From: Nymphaea colorata
Taxonomy: Eukaryota > Streptophyta > Magnoliopsida > Nymphaeales > Nymphaeaceae
Length of the DNA: 64,000 bases
Reading direction: 5' to 3'
NCBI RefSeq assembly: GCF_008831285.2
Contig: NC_045139.1
Coordinates: 2,984,704 to 3,048,703 of the forward strand
Shown: one piece after another, positions 10,849 to 23,404 of the stretch
Numbering within the stretch: the stretch's first letter is position 1
How the letters are laid out: each line of letters starts with the position of its first letter
The notes under the pieces: generated by a model
What the model saw: the letters and a program-made list of their open reading frames with translations, nothing else
The model's database searches: none
What the model was told of the DNA's origin: nothing
Translations under genes and position numbers: made by a program

Positions 10849-13644
10849 GAAATTTCATAATACAAGCTTTCCATCTGAATATATTATGGTCCCCTTTTTC
10901 TTGATATTTACTTAAAGAAAGCTGTCTTTAACGGAAAACACCCAAGTCCATGGTATATCTTTCAACTCAAGTGACATGATTGGTACTGTTTACAGTGTAA
11001 AAGAATGGCGCACCGAAACATAATATATAGCAGCAATGGAATTCAAACTACAAACCCCTTTGCCTGTGAACTACCTTAACCTTTGTTGTGGTAAGCCCCT
11101 TGAGGCACATGCTATTCCTTAAGATTGTTATTTATTTTTTTAATAATTATCTGATTCTTCAAGAGAACCTTTGGTTGCTAAACAGGGGCTGAGCTGGAAT
11201 TTTAAGGGGTGGGAACAAAAGTTTTGAAAGAAACTTCTGAAAATTTTTAATGACGGAAAAATGTATTTTTTAAGGAAATCCCTACGCTAATAAAGGAATT
11301 GACATCAGCTCAATTTTTTTATTAATAAAGGTTTGGGAGGCTTACCTCAAGGAAGTTTGCAGCGAAAGTTACCGACATCATACTCAAAAAATATAAAGTA
11401 TTGTTTGAAAGATGGAAGGATTGCACTATGAAACTGTGTGCCTTCCATTTTGAAATTCATAAATTTCGAGTCAGACAGCTCCGCTTGAGGCTTGACATTC
11501 TTGACACTTAGCTTAATCCTGGATAGTTTGTTGAAGTTATTGACCAAAGGTAGAGACTTCGTCAAATTAATCTTGAGGAAAAACTCAAAAAATATGACAT
11601 TTCAAGTATACATGTTCAATTTCATACTAAAATTCAAGTTCAAACGAGTAAAAATATTTCCAATTTTAGATACAAAGTGATTTGAGATTCTAACTAACCT
11701 TCGGTGAAGAGAAGGAGTACTTCATTCAAGCATCCAACAAGGCCAAAGTTCTCACTATTCATTTGTCCTGTCAAGGTACCAAGCTTGTGACGTTAATGGT
11801 TGAATTGAAACAGTGGTGGAGAAGCATATGTGAGCCTATTTAATTTTTTTTATATTGTTGAAGATTTTTTTCAACTATTTTGTTTTGATTAACTTTTTAT
11901 AATTTTTCATTTATATTTTAAAGAAAAAGCTTCCCTTTTTATTTTTAACAATTTAACTGATCCATTGCCGAATGGTTACATTCATATTCTGTTATACAAG
12001 CAATCGCGAAAACTTTACAAGAAGCAAAGATCACTTTCGGTGTACCTTATGACGAACTACTTAATATTTGAAAAAAAAAATACAATTCACTACCTATAAT
12101 TTATAGAAACTTGCACTTCGTGACAGAAGCCGTTGACATGTATTTTAAAAAAATCCGTTGACCTTAACATATACATACAAAACGAAATTCAATCTATATC
12201 TTTTACATTTTTATGCAGTCTGACTTTGTAGTGATGACGTTCTAATTAATTTGATGGGAACGTACATGGTATCATTTTTAGTAAGCGCCAAAAAATTTTA
12301 GTAATGTCCTTTTAACTATAAAAAAAATGAGGAGTTTCTATAAAATCAAAAGCTTTATTAATAGAAAAATCAATATTTTATCACAACACAACTTGCATTA
12401 AGCATGCTTTAATTAATTTATGTTTGTAAAGATGTTTGTTTGGCTTTTGTCCATGTGGCCTCGGATATGCTTTATTCTAGGCATCATTGTCCACACAATA
12501 TGGTTTTTACATGGATCTTAATTGTCTCAAAGTGGCAAGGCAGTTCACTTTAAAAGGGTTCGAAGTTTGAATCTCATAACAGTTGTCATGTTTCAATGTA
12601 TTATTCATATGGGCTGCAAATATTATTGACAAAAGTTGTAATTAGAGGCAAACGTGACATTCAAGTTGCGTGACATTCAAGTTGAAGGGTGCATCATAAG
12701 TACGACAAGACCGCAAACCAAACCAAAACCTTAAAAGCATAAGACTGTAGCATCATAAGACTGTAGCATCATGACTTTCATGTATATGTCTATAATTCTC
12801 CTTTCCAATTAATCATGAATTCTTCAATTAAAGTATTAGTGTTCCTTAGCGGATATTTTTTTACTCGGGCACTGTCCTTAGATCACATAGAAATACACTG
12901 AAAGTTGATATACCAATGTGTTCATACAACTTGGTCTAGAAAGTTCCGCCCTTTCAGATTACTTTCTCTATGGAGTATAAAGAAAGGAACCCTACTGGTT
13001 TTTATTTTTGCTTTTTCTTTGTATGATATGAACATTACAGAATCGTTCATTTTTGTTTCTCTCTTTTAAACTTTCTGGAGTTGTTTAGCACTTATGCACC
13101 TGAATGCTTTGTATCACCTAACTTACCCGATCGACCACTGGAAAATATCGTGAAAACGTGAATAAAACGGGGAAATGAGAATAAAATACATCTTTTCGTT
13201 TTCGACATTCTTTTAAATGCGTTTTTTTTTTATTTTATTCCGCTGACCAGTTTTTAAAGTTTTAACACATTTTTTTTAATAACATGCGTTGTTATGTGGC
13301 TATGGACTCATGGTCACAAATAGCGTCTTAGAGTTTTAAACGGTGAGGTTATTCTCGGGTATAATACAGTGAACTTTAAAAAAAACAAGAAAAATCCAGT
13401 AAATTTTTAAAAATTTTAAAAAACTGAAAATGAGAGAAAAATAAAATAAGAGAGAAACTAATAAGACAAACATCAAAAGATAAGTATATTGGTAACAAAT
13501 GAAAAATAAAAAAAACTGTTTGGCATTAAAAAAACTAAAAAAAAAAGTGAAAAAACATAAAAAAAAACGTGTTATTCATCTCCTCTTCTAACTTTCAATA
13601 CTGTTTGTCAAATTATTCAAAGAGAAGTATGTAGGCAGAGAGTT
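10849..13644. other. No gene; distal part of block A
   Basis: About 11050-11345 is absent from block B and contains a CAGGGGCTGAGCTGG stretch near 11183 and a LINE-like TAATAAAGGTTTGGGAGG at 11322, so it is probably inserted repeat DNA. About 11490-13110 pairs with 26040-28073. About 13111-13640 is A-rich and unique to this copy. Confidence 0.5.
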
Positions 13645-15970
13645 ATGAACTCATCCACCAAAGATGAAGGCGCAGGAGAAAATTCTAAAAATACAGTATA
13701 TATCTCTCGCATTCAAGAAGGACAAAGGAGCGAATCAAACAATGTAAGAACTCGCTGCAAATTGAAGTGTACTCACTGCAAAAAAATCGGTCACACTTGT
13801 AAACAATGTTGGGAGATCGTAGGAAGACCAGATAATGAGAAACCAACCACGTTTTCAAAGGATATCAACTTGGCAAATTTTGTTACAAAGGATGATCTGG
13901 AAAGTAATTTTCCAAAAGTTCTCCAAGACCAATCTCGTTTCCTCCCAACCTATTGATGAAAGCTCAGAAGTTGAGCCGTTACCCTTTTTTTTCTATGACA
14001 AAAAATAATACTTAGATTATTGACTTCGAAGCAACCGATCACATGACTAGTAATTCATCTACACTTTGTGAACTTATCAAACATTATATACAACCTATTT
14101 TCACTGCCGATGGTTCTTCCATAAATGTCAAGGGTGCTGGTACAATGACGTTCTTCGAAAATCGAAAATCTAAAATTCTTATTCCAAACTTGCAGCAAAT
14201 TTGATTTCTGTTAGTAAGATTACTCAATCTTACAATTGTTTGACAAATTTTTCTTCCAATGACGTGACGTTTCAGGAACTGAACTCGAAGAAAGTGATTG
14301 GTAAAGGTCATCTCCAAGGAAGATTATGTGTTCTAGATGATGATTGTGTTAGTCTTCTCACCATCAGCCGACAAAACTCTGAGTACCGAACATGGCATGC
14401 TAGATTGGGCACATTTCATATCAGAGTATCAAACAACTTATTCCTCACCTCACCACAGAAGATTAGGTGTGCGATGCTTATGAGTTTTTCAAATTCACAA
14501 GACTTCCATTTCAATCATCTGCAGAAAAATCTTTAAAATTTTTTTATCTTATATACTCTGATGTGTATGGGGGCTAGCTTATGAAATATCTCATACCTGT
14601 TATAGATACTATGTCACTTTCATTAATGATATGACTAGTATAACCTGAATTTATTTTCTCAAGAATAAAGGTGAGGTACCAAATATATTTGAAGAGTTCT
14701 ACAATCTCATCCATACTCAGTATGAGATCAAGATAAAGAAACTTCGTTTCGATAATGGTGGAGAGTTTGTTAACGATAATCTTAAAGAGTTTATGCAAAA
14801 AAAAGACATACAACCTCAATAGTCTTGTGCTGGAATCCCTCAGCAAAATGACGTCGCAGAAAGAAAAAATCGCTAACTCTTAAACATCGTTTGTGCTCTT
14901 ATGATACACATGAATGTGCCACAAAAATATTGAAATGAATCCATTGGTACTGCCTACTATATATCTAACGGGATCCCCAATTCCAGCATTGATGGAAATG
15001 TACCTCTTGAACTCCTCCTCAAACTGCCAATCTTCATTGAACATCTCAAGGTGTTTGGATGCAAGTGTTATGTCCATATGCAGAAAAATTCAGAAATAAA
15101 TTTCAGAAACGTGCAGTCAAGGGCATTTTCATGGGATATTTAAGCAAAAGACAAAGCTACCGGTGTCTTGATCTCATTACAAACAAGATGATGGTCTCAA
15201 GAGATGTAAAATTTTGTAAGACTGAAAATTACTTTGAAAATGCTCAAGAAGAAGAGTGTCGTTCTCATCCCACCAAGCAAATCAACAACATCCCTCGTCC
15301 CATGATCGACACCTTCAATCAAATCCCTCACCAGAAAAATGATAAAGTTAATCAGTATTCTCCAAATCAAGAAGTGGTTGGTGAAGGAGGAATATCAAAC
15401 TCTAGCCGTTGACGACACCAATCTTCCTCAAGTTAGACATTCCACACGACAATGTAGGTCACCAGTCAGGTTAAGTGATTATTATATATACCTATCCACT
15501 GACAATATTCATTCTATTGAAAAATATTTGTCATTTGATGAAATGTCCGATTCATATAAATCTTATGTTCATACGACTTACAAGCTTTAAAAACCAAGAA
15601 ATTTTGAGGAGGCAAGTAAAGATGTTAAATAGAAAGACAGGTGGGATTTTGTTTCTTGTCCTGAAAGAAGGAAACTTGTTGGATGCAAATGGATTTACAA
15701 AATCAAATTCAAAAGTAATGAAGAAGTAGAACAGTACGGCTTGTTGCAAAGGGTTTCACTTATATTGAAGGGATTGACTACACCGAGACTTTTACCCTGG
15801 TTGCAAAAATGAATATAGTAAGGGCCCTTCTTGTTGTTGCTTTCATAAAATGATGGGGTCTTTTGCAACTTGACGTTAAAAAAGTATTCATCCATGGTGA
15901 ATTAAGCAAATAGGTATTCATGGAAGTCCCACAAGGTGTCATGAGTAAACCAGGTCACATGTGCAGACTA
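13645..15970 (+). pseudogene. Ty1/copia gag-pol remnant
   Basis: Domains appear in order but in shifting frames. A gag zinc knuckle CX2CX4HX4C lies at about 13768-13809 (CTHCKKIGHTCKQC). The protease start reads IDFEATDHM near 14020-14046, where the family has IDSGATDHM. A pre-integrase block (TWHARLG) lies near 14388. An integrase stretch with NGGEFVNDN near 14755 and QQNDVAERKN near 14842 follows. Next come the conserved GIFMGYLSKRQSYRCLD region (about 15122) and an RT start (GCKWIYKIKFKS near 15679, QLDVKKVFIHGEL near 15868). Multiple stops and frameshifts exist. The RT is cut after the CRL block, and RNase H is missing before the LTR. The element is dead and internally deleted. Confidence 0.88.
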
Positions 15971-15984
15971 AGAATTTTGAAAAA

Positions 15985-16152
15985 TTCGGTTTGTTATGTA
16001 CTCTTTATTGAGAGTTCATCTTCTCTAAAATTGTATCAGAGAATAAACAAAGGAATGCTCCCTCTCCCATGGACGTAGGCATCAAAATGCCCGAACCACG
16101 TATATTCTTGAGTGTTACTCTGCTCCTTCTTATTATATTTCATGTTTTAACA
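15985..16152 (+). mobile_element. Partial copia LTR
   Basis: It matches about 1150-1309 (TGTACTCTTTATTGAGAG, then TATCAGAGAATAAACAAAGG) and ends in TTTTAACA. Its 5' part is missing: the match starts directly at the truncated RT. Confidence 0.7.
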
Positions 16153-16321
16153 GGGTCGGCATGGGCCTAAAAAAAAATTACATGGAAGTTTTTTTTTTTA
16201 AATTATCTTATATAAAAATTTTGAAAAATGATATTTCGGTCTTTGTCAAAATTTTTAAACTATATTTCAGCTCCTCTCATGAAAAATTTCAGGCTACACC
16301 CCTTTATGTGTGGTGAAAGGG
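16153..16321. repeat. Copy of the 1310-1480 repeat relic
   Basis: It is co-linear with 1310-1480 from GGGTCGG to TGTGGTGAAAGG. The match then stops, and no methyltransferase exon follows. LTR and flank therefore recur together, which argues for a duplicated DNA segment rather than two independent insertions. Confidence 0.75.
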
Positions 16322-17880
16322 TCGTCGATGTTTTGTTTGATTCCAACACCTTGTTGAATTTTAGCAATGATGATTGAATGAATCTCGGATCTGCAATTGA
16401 CAAACACCACCTAAGATTAATTTTTTGAGCAATATATAGTCATGAAAACGCCCTAAACGTCAATAATGCGTTTGATAGTGTCACATACCGTACTCAGGGA
16501 CCAACATCCCTGTAGACGCAGATCTGAACTGATTGGGGTCGGACCTCAGTCTATGCATGTGAGATTCGTGGTGAGCAGAAATTATCTCAGATCCACAATT
16601 AACAAACACCACTTGAGATTAATTTTTCCTGCTCAACGATTGTACAATAATGCATCCAACAAAAGGGCAGGCATGAGACAACGTAGTTGCATAAAATTGA
16701 TTTACATACTTTTAAAACTCTAACCGAGCCACAAGTGAGTTTGGGTGGCAGTTGTTCCCACGGTCCCACAAAATTTACTTATTTACATGTCCATACTTAC
16801 ATACGGGTGTTCCTCAATCATTTTACTTTACTAGGTAATTGAAGGATTTAATATTTTTTGAAGTATAATGGCCCTTCGGCCCAAAAATTCTAGCCCTAGC
16901 TCAAGAGTTATAATCCAATTTCAGACCAGTTTATGTGATAAACAAATAAATTCCACAAAGATATTTGAGAAGTAGAATAAAAAAAATCTCTTTGAAAAAA
17001 TCGTTCCTTGTTTGTAAAATCTCTAAATCAACTATTTTAAGAACACTTCTCTAAGTTTTTTTTAGAATGAAAAAGATGGTATTTAGTTGCACAAATTGTC
17101 CTGGATCTATGGACTGAGAACAAATCTTTCCCTTTCCCAATTAAATGATCTTGATCTATATTTTGGCTTTTAATGCTCCATCTCCTTTTCTCTAAAATAT
17201 TTTTTTTATAGAAATAACTTTTGGCAATTTCTTAGTTTCATTTACCTACAAAGTAGACCTTGTTAAAGCATTTCTTTAAAATCCAAACACCTAATCCTAT
17301 TCCATCCTATCTATCTTTACTTGCAGCATGCCACTATCTATACTTGTTTCTTTCTATTGATCCTATCAACATTTTTGACCACTATACCTCAGCGTTCACT
17401 TTAATAATTTTGAGGGAAATTAGAAATTTTTCATGAGGCATGCTACATTAGTTTCAAATTTTCTATAAGGGCCAAAGTATTTATTTTTCAAAAATTTATA
17501 TAGGATAAATAAAATTTTTTAAAATTTATATTTAAGTTTTTCAAATATTTTATTATGAGTGGGTCAAGCCCCTACTACTGGTTCATTCTTACCCTGTCTA
17601 CTTTTGAACCTCCAACCAATGATTACCAGCACCAGTGATTGATAGACAAACAAATTTTACATGTACGTGATCATCAGTTATAAAGAGGGAGAAATATGGC
17701 ATGTCCATAAATATGGGCGGTGGAGAAATAAAAAAAAAGTATGGTTATTTTTGTCATCTAACATTAGTTTTCTCTTGTTTTCTTTATATTTTTTTTTTAT
17801 ATTTTTCTCTTAATCATCCGTCTAAATCAAATAAGCAAACTTAATTAAATGATAAGTAACTTTAACAGTGAAAGTCGCTG
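16322..17880. other. No gene; short direct repeat at 16388 and 16592
   Basis: AACAAACACCACTTGAGATT-type blocks at 16388-16427 and 16592-16628 form a diverged direct repeat about 204 bp apart, both followed by AATTTTT. At 17415-17525 there is a copy of the dispersed repeat seen at 3320. The rest is AT-rich with no coding signal. Confidence 0.5.
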
Positions 17881-18169
17881 TTTAATATATATATATATAT
17901 ATATTTTCTTAAAACTAAATACGCCACAAAAGTTTAAAATTCAAGTGTCAATTACAAGAAACCCAAATAAGAAAAAGACGTCTAATCCCAGTTCATATCT
18001 TGAAGCCAGCACCTGTAACATGGATCTCATGAGCAGTTTTATTTCACCATACTGATTCGACAGAACACTAGTGTTCGAAGACATACAGAAAGAAACAAAT
18101 TTATTTCTGTAGTCAGTATAGTCACAATTTGGAATTTGTTATCCTTTGTAGGGCTCCACATGGATGATC

Positions 18170-18546
18170 TCAGAACTCAGAGTCCTCGCCTTTCAAGAAA
18201 TTGTATCCAGAAGGACCACCGACAGGGAAGAGGGCAACACGCAGTACGTTCTCGGCCCCTCCAGGAGGGGAGAGGTAGCCTGTATACTCCGTTATATCAG
18301 TTCTCACGACCCCAGGGTGCACACTGTTCACACAAGCTATGGCCTTCAATTTGCTGGCCAACAACCTCGTGTATGCGTTCATGGCAGCCTTGGAAGTGGA
18401 GTAAGCAGGAACTTCAGCGGCCACTTCTCCATTCCCTTCTCAGACTTCAGGTCCTCCAGGAACAGGTTCAACACCGCGTCGATCTTCTGCTCTGTCGAGT
18501 CCTCTACCTCTGACAGTTGCCTTCTCAACTCTTCATCCCTTAGATA
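18170..18546 (-). pseudogene. SDR pseudogene C: lone last exon
   Basis: This is a third copy of the SDR last exon, with its 3' flank (about 17930-18169) also matching genes A and B. It keeps the TATCTAAGGG exon start after CATCAG and the stop in EGEDSEF/KGEDSEF context. It is 377 bp against 378 bp in A and B. One base is lost at about 18410, just before the catalytic YSTSK block, which shifts the frame. Homology ends about 15 bp into the intron, and no upstream exon lies nearby. This is a truncated genomic duplicate, not a retrocopy, because intron and 3' flanking sequence are included. Confidence 0.9.
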
Positions 18547-18807
18547 CTGATGAAAACAACTTCAGGTCAGGAGGCCTCTCTCCCAAACGTTTTGCATCGC
18601 CAGGTCCATTGTAGAGGACCTTCAAACTCCATTGCTAAAAATGTTACGTCCAATTTTTTAAAATAATTTTCTAAGTGAATTTTGAAAGGGTGGATGTGAA
18701 TTGGAAACTTGTTTTTTCAATAAACATAAAGTGCATAAAAATGTACCTCTTCACTTCGAGAGAAAAGTAAAATATACATATGCACGTTTTATCTTAAGTT
18801 GCCCTTA

Positions 18808-19861
18808 GGCCCTGTTTGTTGGGTGACAAACGTACGGTGAAGGGAAATTTACTTTGGTGGTGTGTGCATCAAACGTTGTAAAACTTTACCCGCAAAATGT
18901 GTACGACGACGGTAAAATTAACTCGCAAAAAAGTTTGACCTCAATGGTCAGACTTTTTACCGCAGATTTTTTTGAGAGCCGTTAGGGCTCTCAAAAAATA
19001 TCGTTTTCTCTGTGTATGCATCAAACGTCGTAAAACTTTACCCGCAAAATGTGTACGACGACGGTAACTTTTTTTGAGAGCCGTTAGGGCGCTCAAAAAA
19101 ATATCGTTTCTCTCATCTTTTCCCTCCGTCACATCTTCCCCTCCCCTCTCTCGGTCTCTCGTTCCTCTCCTCTCTCAGTGCCTCTCCTCTCTCATTCTCT
19201 TGTTCCTCTTCTCTCTCGCTGCCTCTCTTCTCTCGCTCTCTCTTTCCTTCTCTAGCTGCCTCTTGGATTAATTGTTTTACAATAGGAAATTTGGCTTCTT
19301 CCTTTTGCTTTATTTGATACCTTTTTTACGGTTTGTGATGCATGTTCCATTGCTCGGATTAGTGTTTAAAATAGTTTTTCCCCTTTGTGAATGTATTAAG
19401 CATGTTTGTTGTTTCGATTTTTCCTGAGTTGGGTGCTCGTTTGTTTTTGTCTTTTTATTATGGTTTTTTTTCGATGAATTTGGAGAATATGGTCAAGTTG
19501 ATCTACTGTTGAAGTGGATATGTATTTTGTGTAAACCTCTGCAATTTGTTGTTTTAGAAGATCATTTTTCAATTTTTTCCCACGTGAAATTGGAGGAGAA
19601 CAAAAAAAAAACAACAACTACTAATAGTGCTAAAAAAAAGTCTCATACATTTTACCATGTGCACCAAACACAGTTAATTTTACCTTATAAAAGCCTACAT
19701 TGTGCATCAAACACAGTTAATTTCACCATGTTAAATTCTTCTCTGTCATCAAACAGAGCCTCAGATTGAAAGAGGAAAAAATTTTATCTTATATTTTTTT
19801 TTCAGCTTTTTTTTATGATAATTTTTCCACGTTAAATTCTTCCCTGCCATCAAAGAGAGCC
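18808..19861. mobile_element. PIF/Harbinger-type MITE (about 1.05 kb)
   Basis: The left end is GGCCCTGTTTG and the right end reads GGCTCTCTTTG on the other strand. Both are flanked by TTA (18805-18807 and 19862-19864), the target duplication of this superfamily. The flanks resemble a continuous text at 6605-6660, which suggests an empty site. Inside, a block of about 147 bp (ACTTTACCCGC, GTGTACGACGACGGTAA and a hairpin TTTTTTGAGAGCCG/AGGGCTCTCAAAAAA) is duplicated (from about 18863 and 19010). The right terminal 36 bp is also duplicated at 19727-19762. No transposase is present, so the element is non-autonomous. Confidence 0.75.
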
Positions 19862-19864
19862 TTA

Positions 19865-20533
19865 ACTACACTTGAACACTTGAGCTGATTTTTCATTTTT
19901 AAAGAAAAATATTAAAAGGGGCACTCAACTAAAAGTAGAGGGATACTCAAGTAGTCCCATGAAAAAAAATATATACATATTGATCGTTCTAAGTGTCTTC
20001 TCAGTTACGGAGTACAAAGAATATATCTTCTGCACCTGAAATGACTAAAAAAAGTGGAAAACATACTTTAAAAAAACAGTTGCTATAACAAATGCATTAG
20101 AGACATATAGTTTATAATGTTTTGATCAACAATTGATAGTGCTTGTAGAAATATATTTAAAATAGTCATCCAGCATCCATCATATTTGGAGTTCTCGTGT
20201 GTGTGTGTATATATATATAAAAGAAGCTTCCAATGGAAATTTTATATAGATTCGGAGCACAGGATGCATATGCATATTAAATTGAAAAAAAAAAAAACCA
20301 GTTACAGACTGAAATACCTTTAAACGAGGCAAGGTCTGCAAGGAGTCTCGATTACGGAAACTTATTTGTTTCCTCCCTGGAAGTTTGTTCCAATTTCTTG
20401 AAAATACAATCAGATTTTATTTTTATTTTTTTCAGTTGGATATCCACCATCTAATTCCTTTAAAATCAACCGTTCAAAAAATTCTAATCAAGTTTGCTAT
20501 ATGAGGATTGGATAGCTACTTATCATACACACA
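19865..20533. other. No recognisable gene
   Basis: The first 130 bp (GGGGCACTCAACT, CAAGTAGTCCCATGA) continue the homology with 6650-6690 interrupted by the MITE. The rest is AT-rich with no coding signal. Confidence 0.5.
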
Positions 20534-20631
20534 CATATTATATATATATATATATATATATATCTATATATATAGTAGCATGATCTGAGATTGCTTCTCA
20601 TTTTAAATGTAAGGCTTATATATGTAAAGGG

Positions 20632-20698
<67 letters not shown>

Positions 20699-20757
20699 GC
20701 ATGATCTGAGATTGCTTCTCATTTTAAATGTAAGGCTTATATATGTAAAGGGCACAT
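20534..20757. repeat. Duplicated 64-bp block separated by (TA)n
   Basis: The text TAGTAGCATGATCTGAGATT through GTAAAGGGCACAT occurs at about 20573-20636 and 20695-20757. TA runs precede each copy (20534-20572 and 20635-20694). The duplication probably arose by slippage or unequal exchange in the TA tract. Confidence 0.9.
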
Positions 20758-20799
20758 CTTATTCAAGTGTGACTTCCTAACAACTTTATAAACGAGTTC

Positions 20800-21250
20800 T
20801 CCCGTATGGTAGCTTTCAATGGTTCGGAGAACTTCTGACTATGTAAATGGTAATTCGAATTCTAGATGGTGGTAGAGTCACATGTGGTTTGGTGTGGGCG
20901 GTTACTTTCGTGGTCCAGAAAAACCTTCTATGTAAATGGTAATTCGAGTTCTAAACAGTGACAGAGTCTCATGTAGTCCCATAAAATAATGTGATTCTCT
21001 TCACGACGACTTGACCAATCTAGCAATCGAGGGAAGCGACTGCAGCATAAACAACATTATGCAATGTCCACCAAAATATCAATACTGGTTATAAGCACTG
21101 TTGCATGGCGATATAATGACCAGAATACCTTTGATTGGCATAAGCAAAATCATGCAATGTGCACCGTAGAATCTAATCTAGTTATAAATACTGTTTTATC
21201 GGGGTGTAAAGATCAGAATACCATTTTAAGCTAAAAGAAATATCAAAAGG
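20800..21250. repeat. Two pairs of diverged direct repeats
   Basis: TATGTAAATGGTAATTCGA recurs at about 20839 and 20931, with GTAGAGTC/CAGAGTC context following. ATGCAATGT.CACC...GTTATAA...CTGTT blocks recur at about 21059 and 21154, each ending in CAGAATACC. No gene. Confidence 0.6.
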
Positions 21251-21545
21251 TTAAAATATCAACCGTTTCTTTTTTAAAAATTTCAAAATAAATAAACTCT
21301 GTTACCTTTTTTCCTTTGTTTTTTGTTGCATGTCTGTACCTTGTGCACGCAACAAAATCTCAAATTAGCTAGTCGATGAGAGAGAAAGGTACGTGCATCG
21401 GGTGCACTGTGCGCAAAACCCAAAAAAAAAAGATAATTTTGTTAATTTATCAAAAAATGTCTTCTATAATCTTTTTATTTTTTTATTTTTAATTTTGTAT
21501 TTATAAAAAGTTTTTTTAATATAAAATAAAAGTATTTCAGCCGTA

Positions 21546-21582
21546 TTAATGATAAAATTCTGTACGAAGCATATAACCAAGT
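21546..21582. repeat. 37-bp direct repeat, left copy
   Basis: TTAATGATAAAATTCTGTAC and the next 17 bases are identical to 22539-22575. Together the two copies bracket the open frame at about 21988-22530. Confidence 0.95.
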
Positions 21583-21987
21583 CGTAGCAGAAGAGCGACG
21601 ACCAAGAGCCGTGCTTGATAAATTCACCACTTTCATAGCCAGCTAAACGTGGCTTGTCAGGATTATTTTATTCAACACTTCAATATCAGATCATAAGCTC
21701 TTATGGACAAAATTCTTAGTACAAGCATTTAATGTGGTTTGAACTTGAGAAAATTATTTTATACACTCAGTCACTCTCTCTGCTTTGGATTCAATGAAAG
21801 AGCATGCACAATGGTTCGACGTACTTCCGTCACATGATCGGAAAGCTTCTGCAAACATTCATGGCACACTCACTCACTCGACACGCATTTAACATGGCTT
21901 CTACATCCACTTGGACTATGACTCACTTCAAGATTGATTTTTAGTATATGTTGGTATTTTTTTTTAAGTTTTTCAAATTTACGAGTA

Positions 21988-22530
21988 TTATATTTCTTTT
22001 TTGATGCAAACCAGATGGTGGTTGTCCCCAAGTAGAAACAAATAGATCTGTACACCTTCTTCTGGAGAAAACAAAAGGAAACAGAATCGACAAGCAACAA
22101 AATTTACAGCCAACAGCGCAGCAGAGGGCAAGCCTCTATCAATCAATAATCTAATGACATCTGCAGAAAGATATTCATCACAAACTACTGGTTTATCCAA
22201 CACGAACTTGCTGTCAAACTGAGCATGATACCATCTGTCATCACCCATGAATCCATCTCTTCCACTAGAATTACTAGAACAGATCCTAGCCCATTTCTTG
22301 AGGGTAAGATATCTGCCCAACATTTCCAGCAGCAGTGTGTTCTTCAAGCCAAACTGATCTTCCATATCCCTGCATAAAAACCTATCTATGCAAGAGTCTT
22401 TCCACCACGCCATCCCTGCGCATTTCCAACCACCTTTGATGACCGAGGACGTAAATTCCATCATCCAGACTTCCTTAGGAGGTCTTAACCAGTAGGGACT
22501 AAAATCAACTTCATGCGCATTTCTTCTCCA
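21988..22530 (-). pseudogene. Unrecognised coding-like segment
   Basis: A minus-strand open frame runs from just after a stop near 22531 to about 21988. The rich, non-repetitive composition (RPPKEVWMMEF, GGWKCAGMAWW, GLKNTLLLEMLGRYLTLKKW, DDRWYHAQFDSKFVLDKP) looks like real protein: Trp-rich and hydrophilic, not low complexity. I do not recognise the family. The last 45 residues become hydrophobic and Cys/Phe-rich, suggesting intron read-through. There are no clear flanking exons. It is probably one exon of an unknown gene or a captured gene fragment; the 37-bp direct repeats on both sides favour insertion or duplication. Confidence 0.45.
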
Positions 22531-22538
22531 TCAACCCG

Positions 22539-22575
22539 TTAATGATAAAATTCTGTACGAAGCATATAACCAAGT
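22539..22575. repeat. 37-bp direct repeat, right copy
   Basis: Identical to 21546-21582, 993 bp away, same orientation. Confidence 0.95.
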
Positions 22576-22919
22576 TATAGGAGACAAGATATTTATTTTT
22601 CAAAATTTTTATATTTGATAAATAATTTCTTTAAATTATTTGATCTTTATTTTGAGGGGGCTTATATATATAGATTTTTAAATTTTCATTAGGTTTTTTT
22701 ACATTTATCATAAAAAAATTCTCACATTTAAAACGGTAAGTTTGTCAAATATATTAATACGGCTATGGTAAACTTTAAAAAATTGTAAAAAATCTTAAAA
22801 ATTAAGAATAAATAAAATAAATAAATAACTAATACCACAAATATCAAAAACAAGTAAATAAGCAAATGCTATGTAAGTAAATAACTAAGTAACTTTTAAT
22901 AGTCAAAAGTCACTGTTCA

Positions 22920-22962
<43 letters not shown>

Positions 22963-23088
22963 CAACCCATGTGAAGGGTAAAAAGGGTGAGTAGGCAGGA
23001 GGAAAAACCAAGTGCTTTCTCTCTTAATATATACCTATCAAACGATTAATAGTTGATCGGACGATGATCCACCCCTGATATATATATA

Positions 23089-23169
<81 letters not shown>

Positions 23170-23170
23170 A
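22576..23170. repeat. Repeat DNA with (TA)n and (GT)n
   Basis: 22583-22670 is part of the dispersed repeat also seen at 3390 and 17490. TA runs lie at 22924-22959 and 23081-23147, the second followed by about 22 bp of GT repeats. Homology with block A begins near 22960. Confidence 0.8.
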
Positions 23171-23404
23171 TGTTAAAACCAAATACTGAAACCAACCATA
23201 CGCGTTTATAATTCAATTGCCAATTACAAGAAGCCCAAACAGAAAAAAAGACATGCCTGCATCATGGATCCCATGAGCAGTTTTATTCCACCATACTGAT
23301 CGACATAACACAAGTGTTCATAGAAAGAAACAAACTTATTTCTGTTGTCAATATAGCCACAATATGCAATTTGTTATGCTTTGTAGCACTGCACTTGGAT
23401 GATT

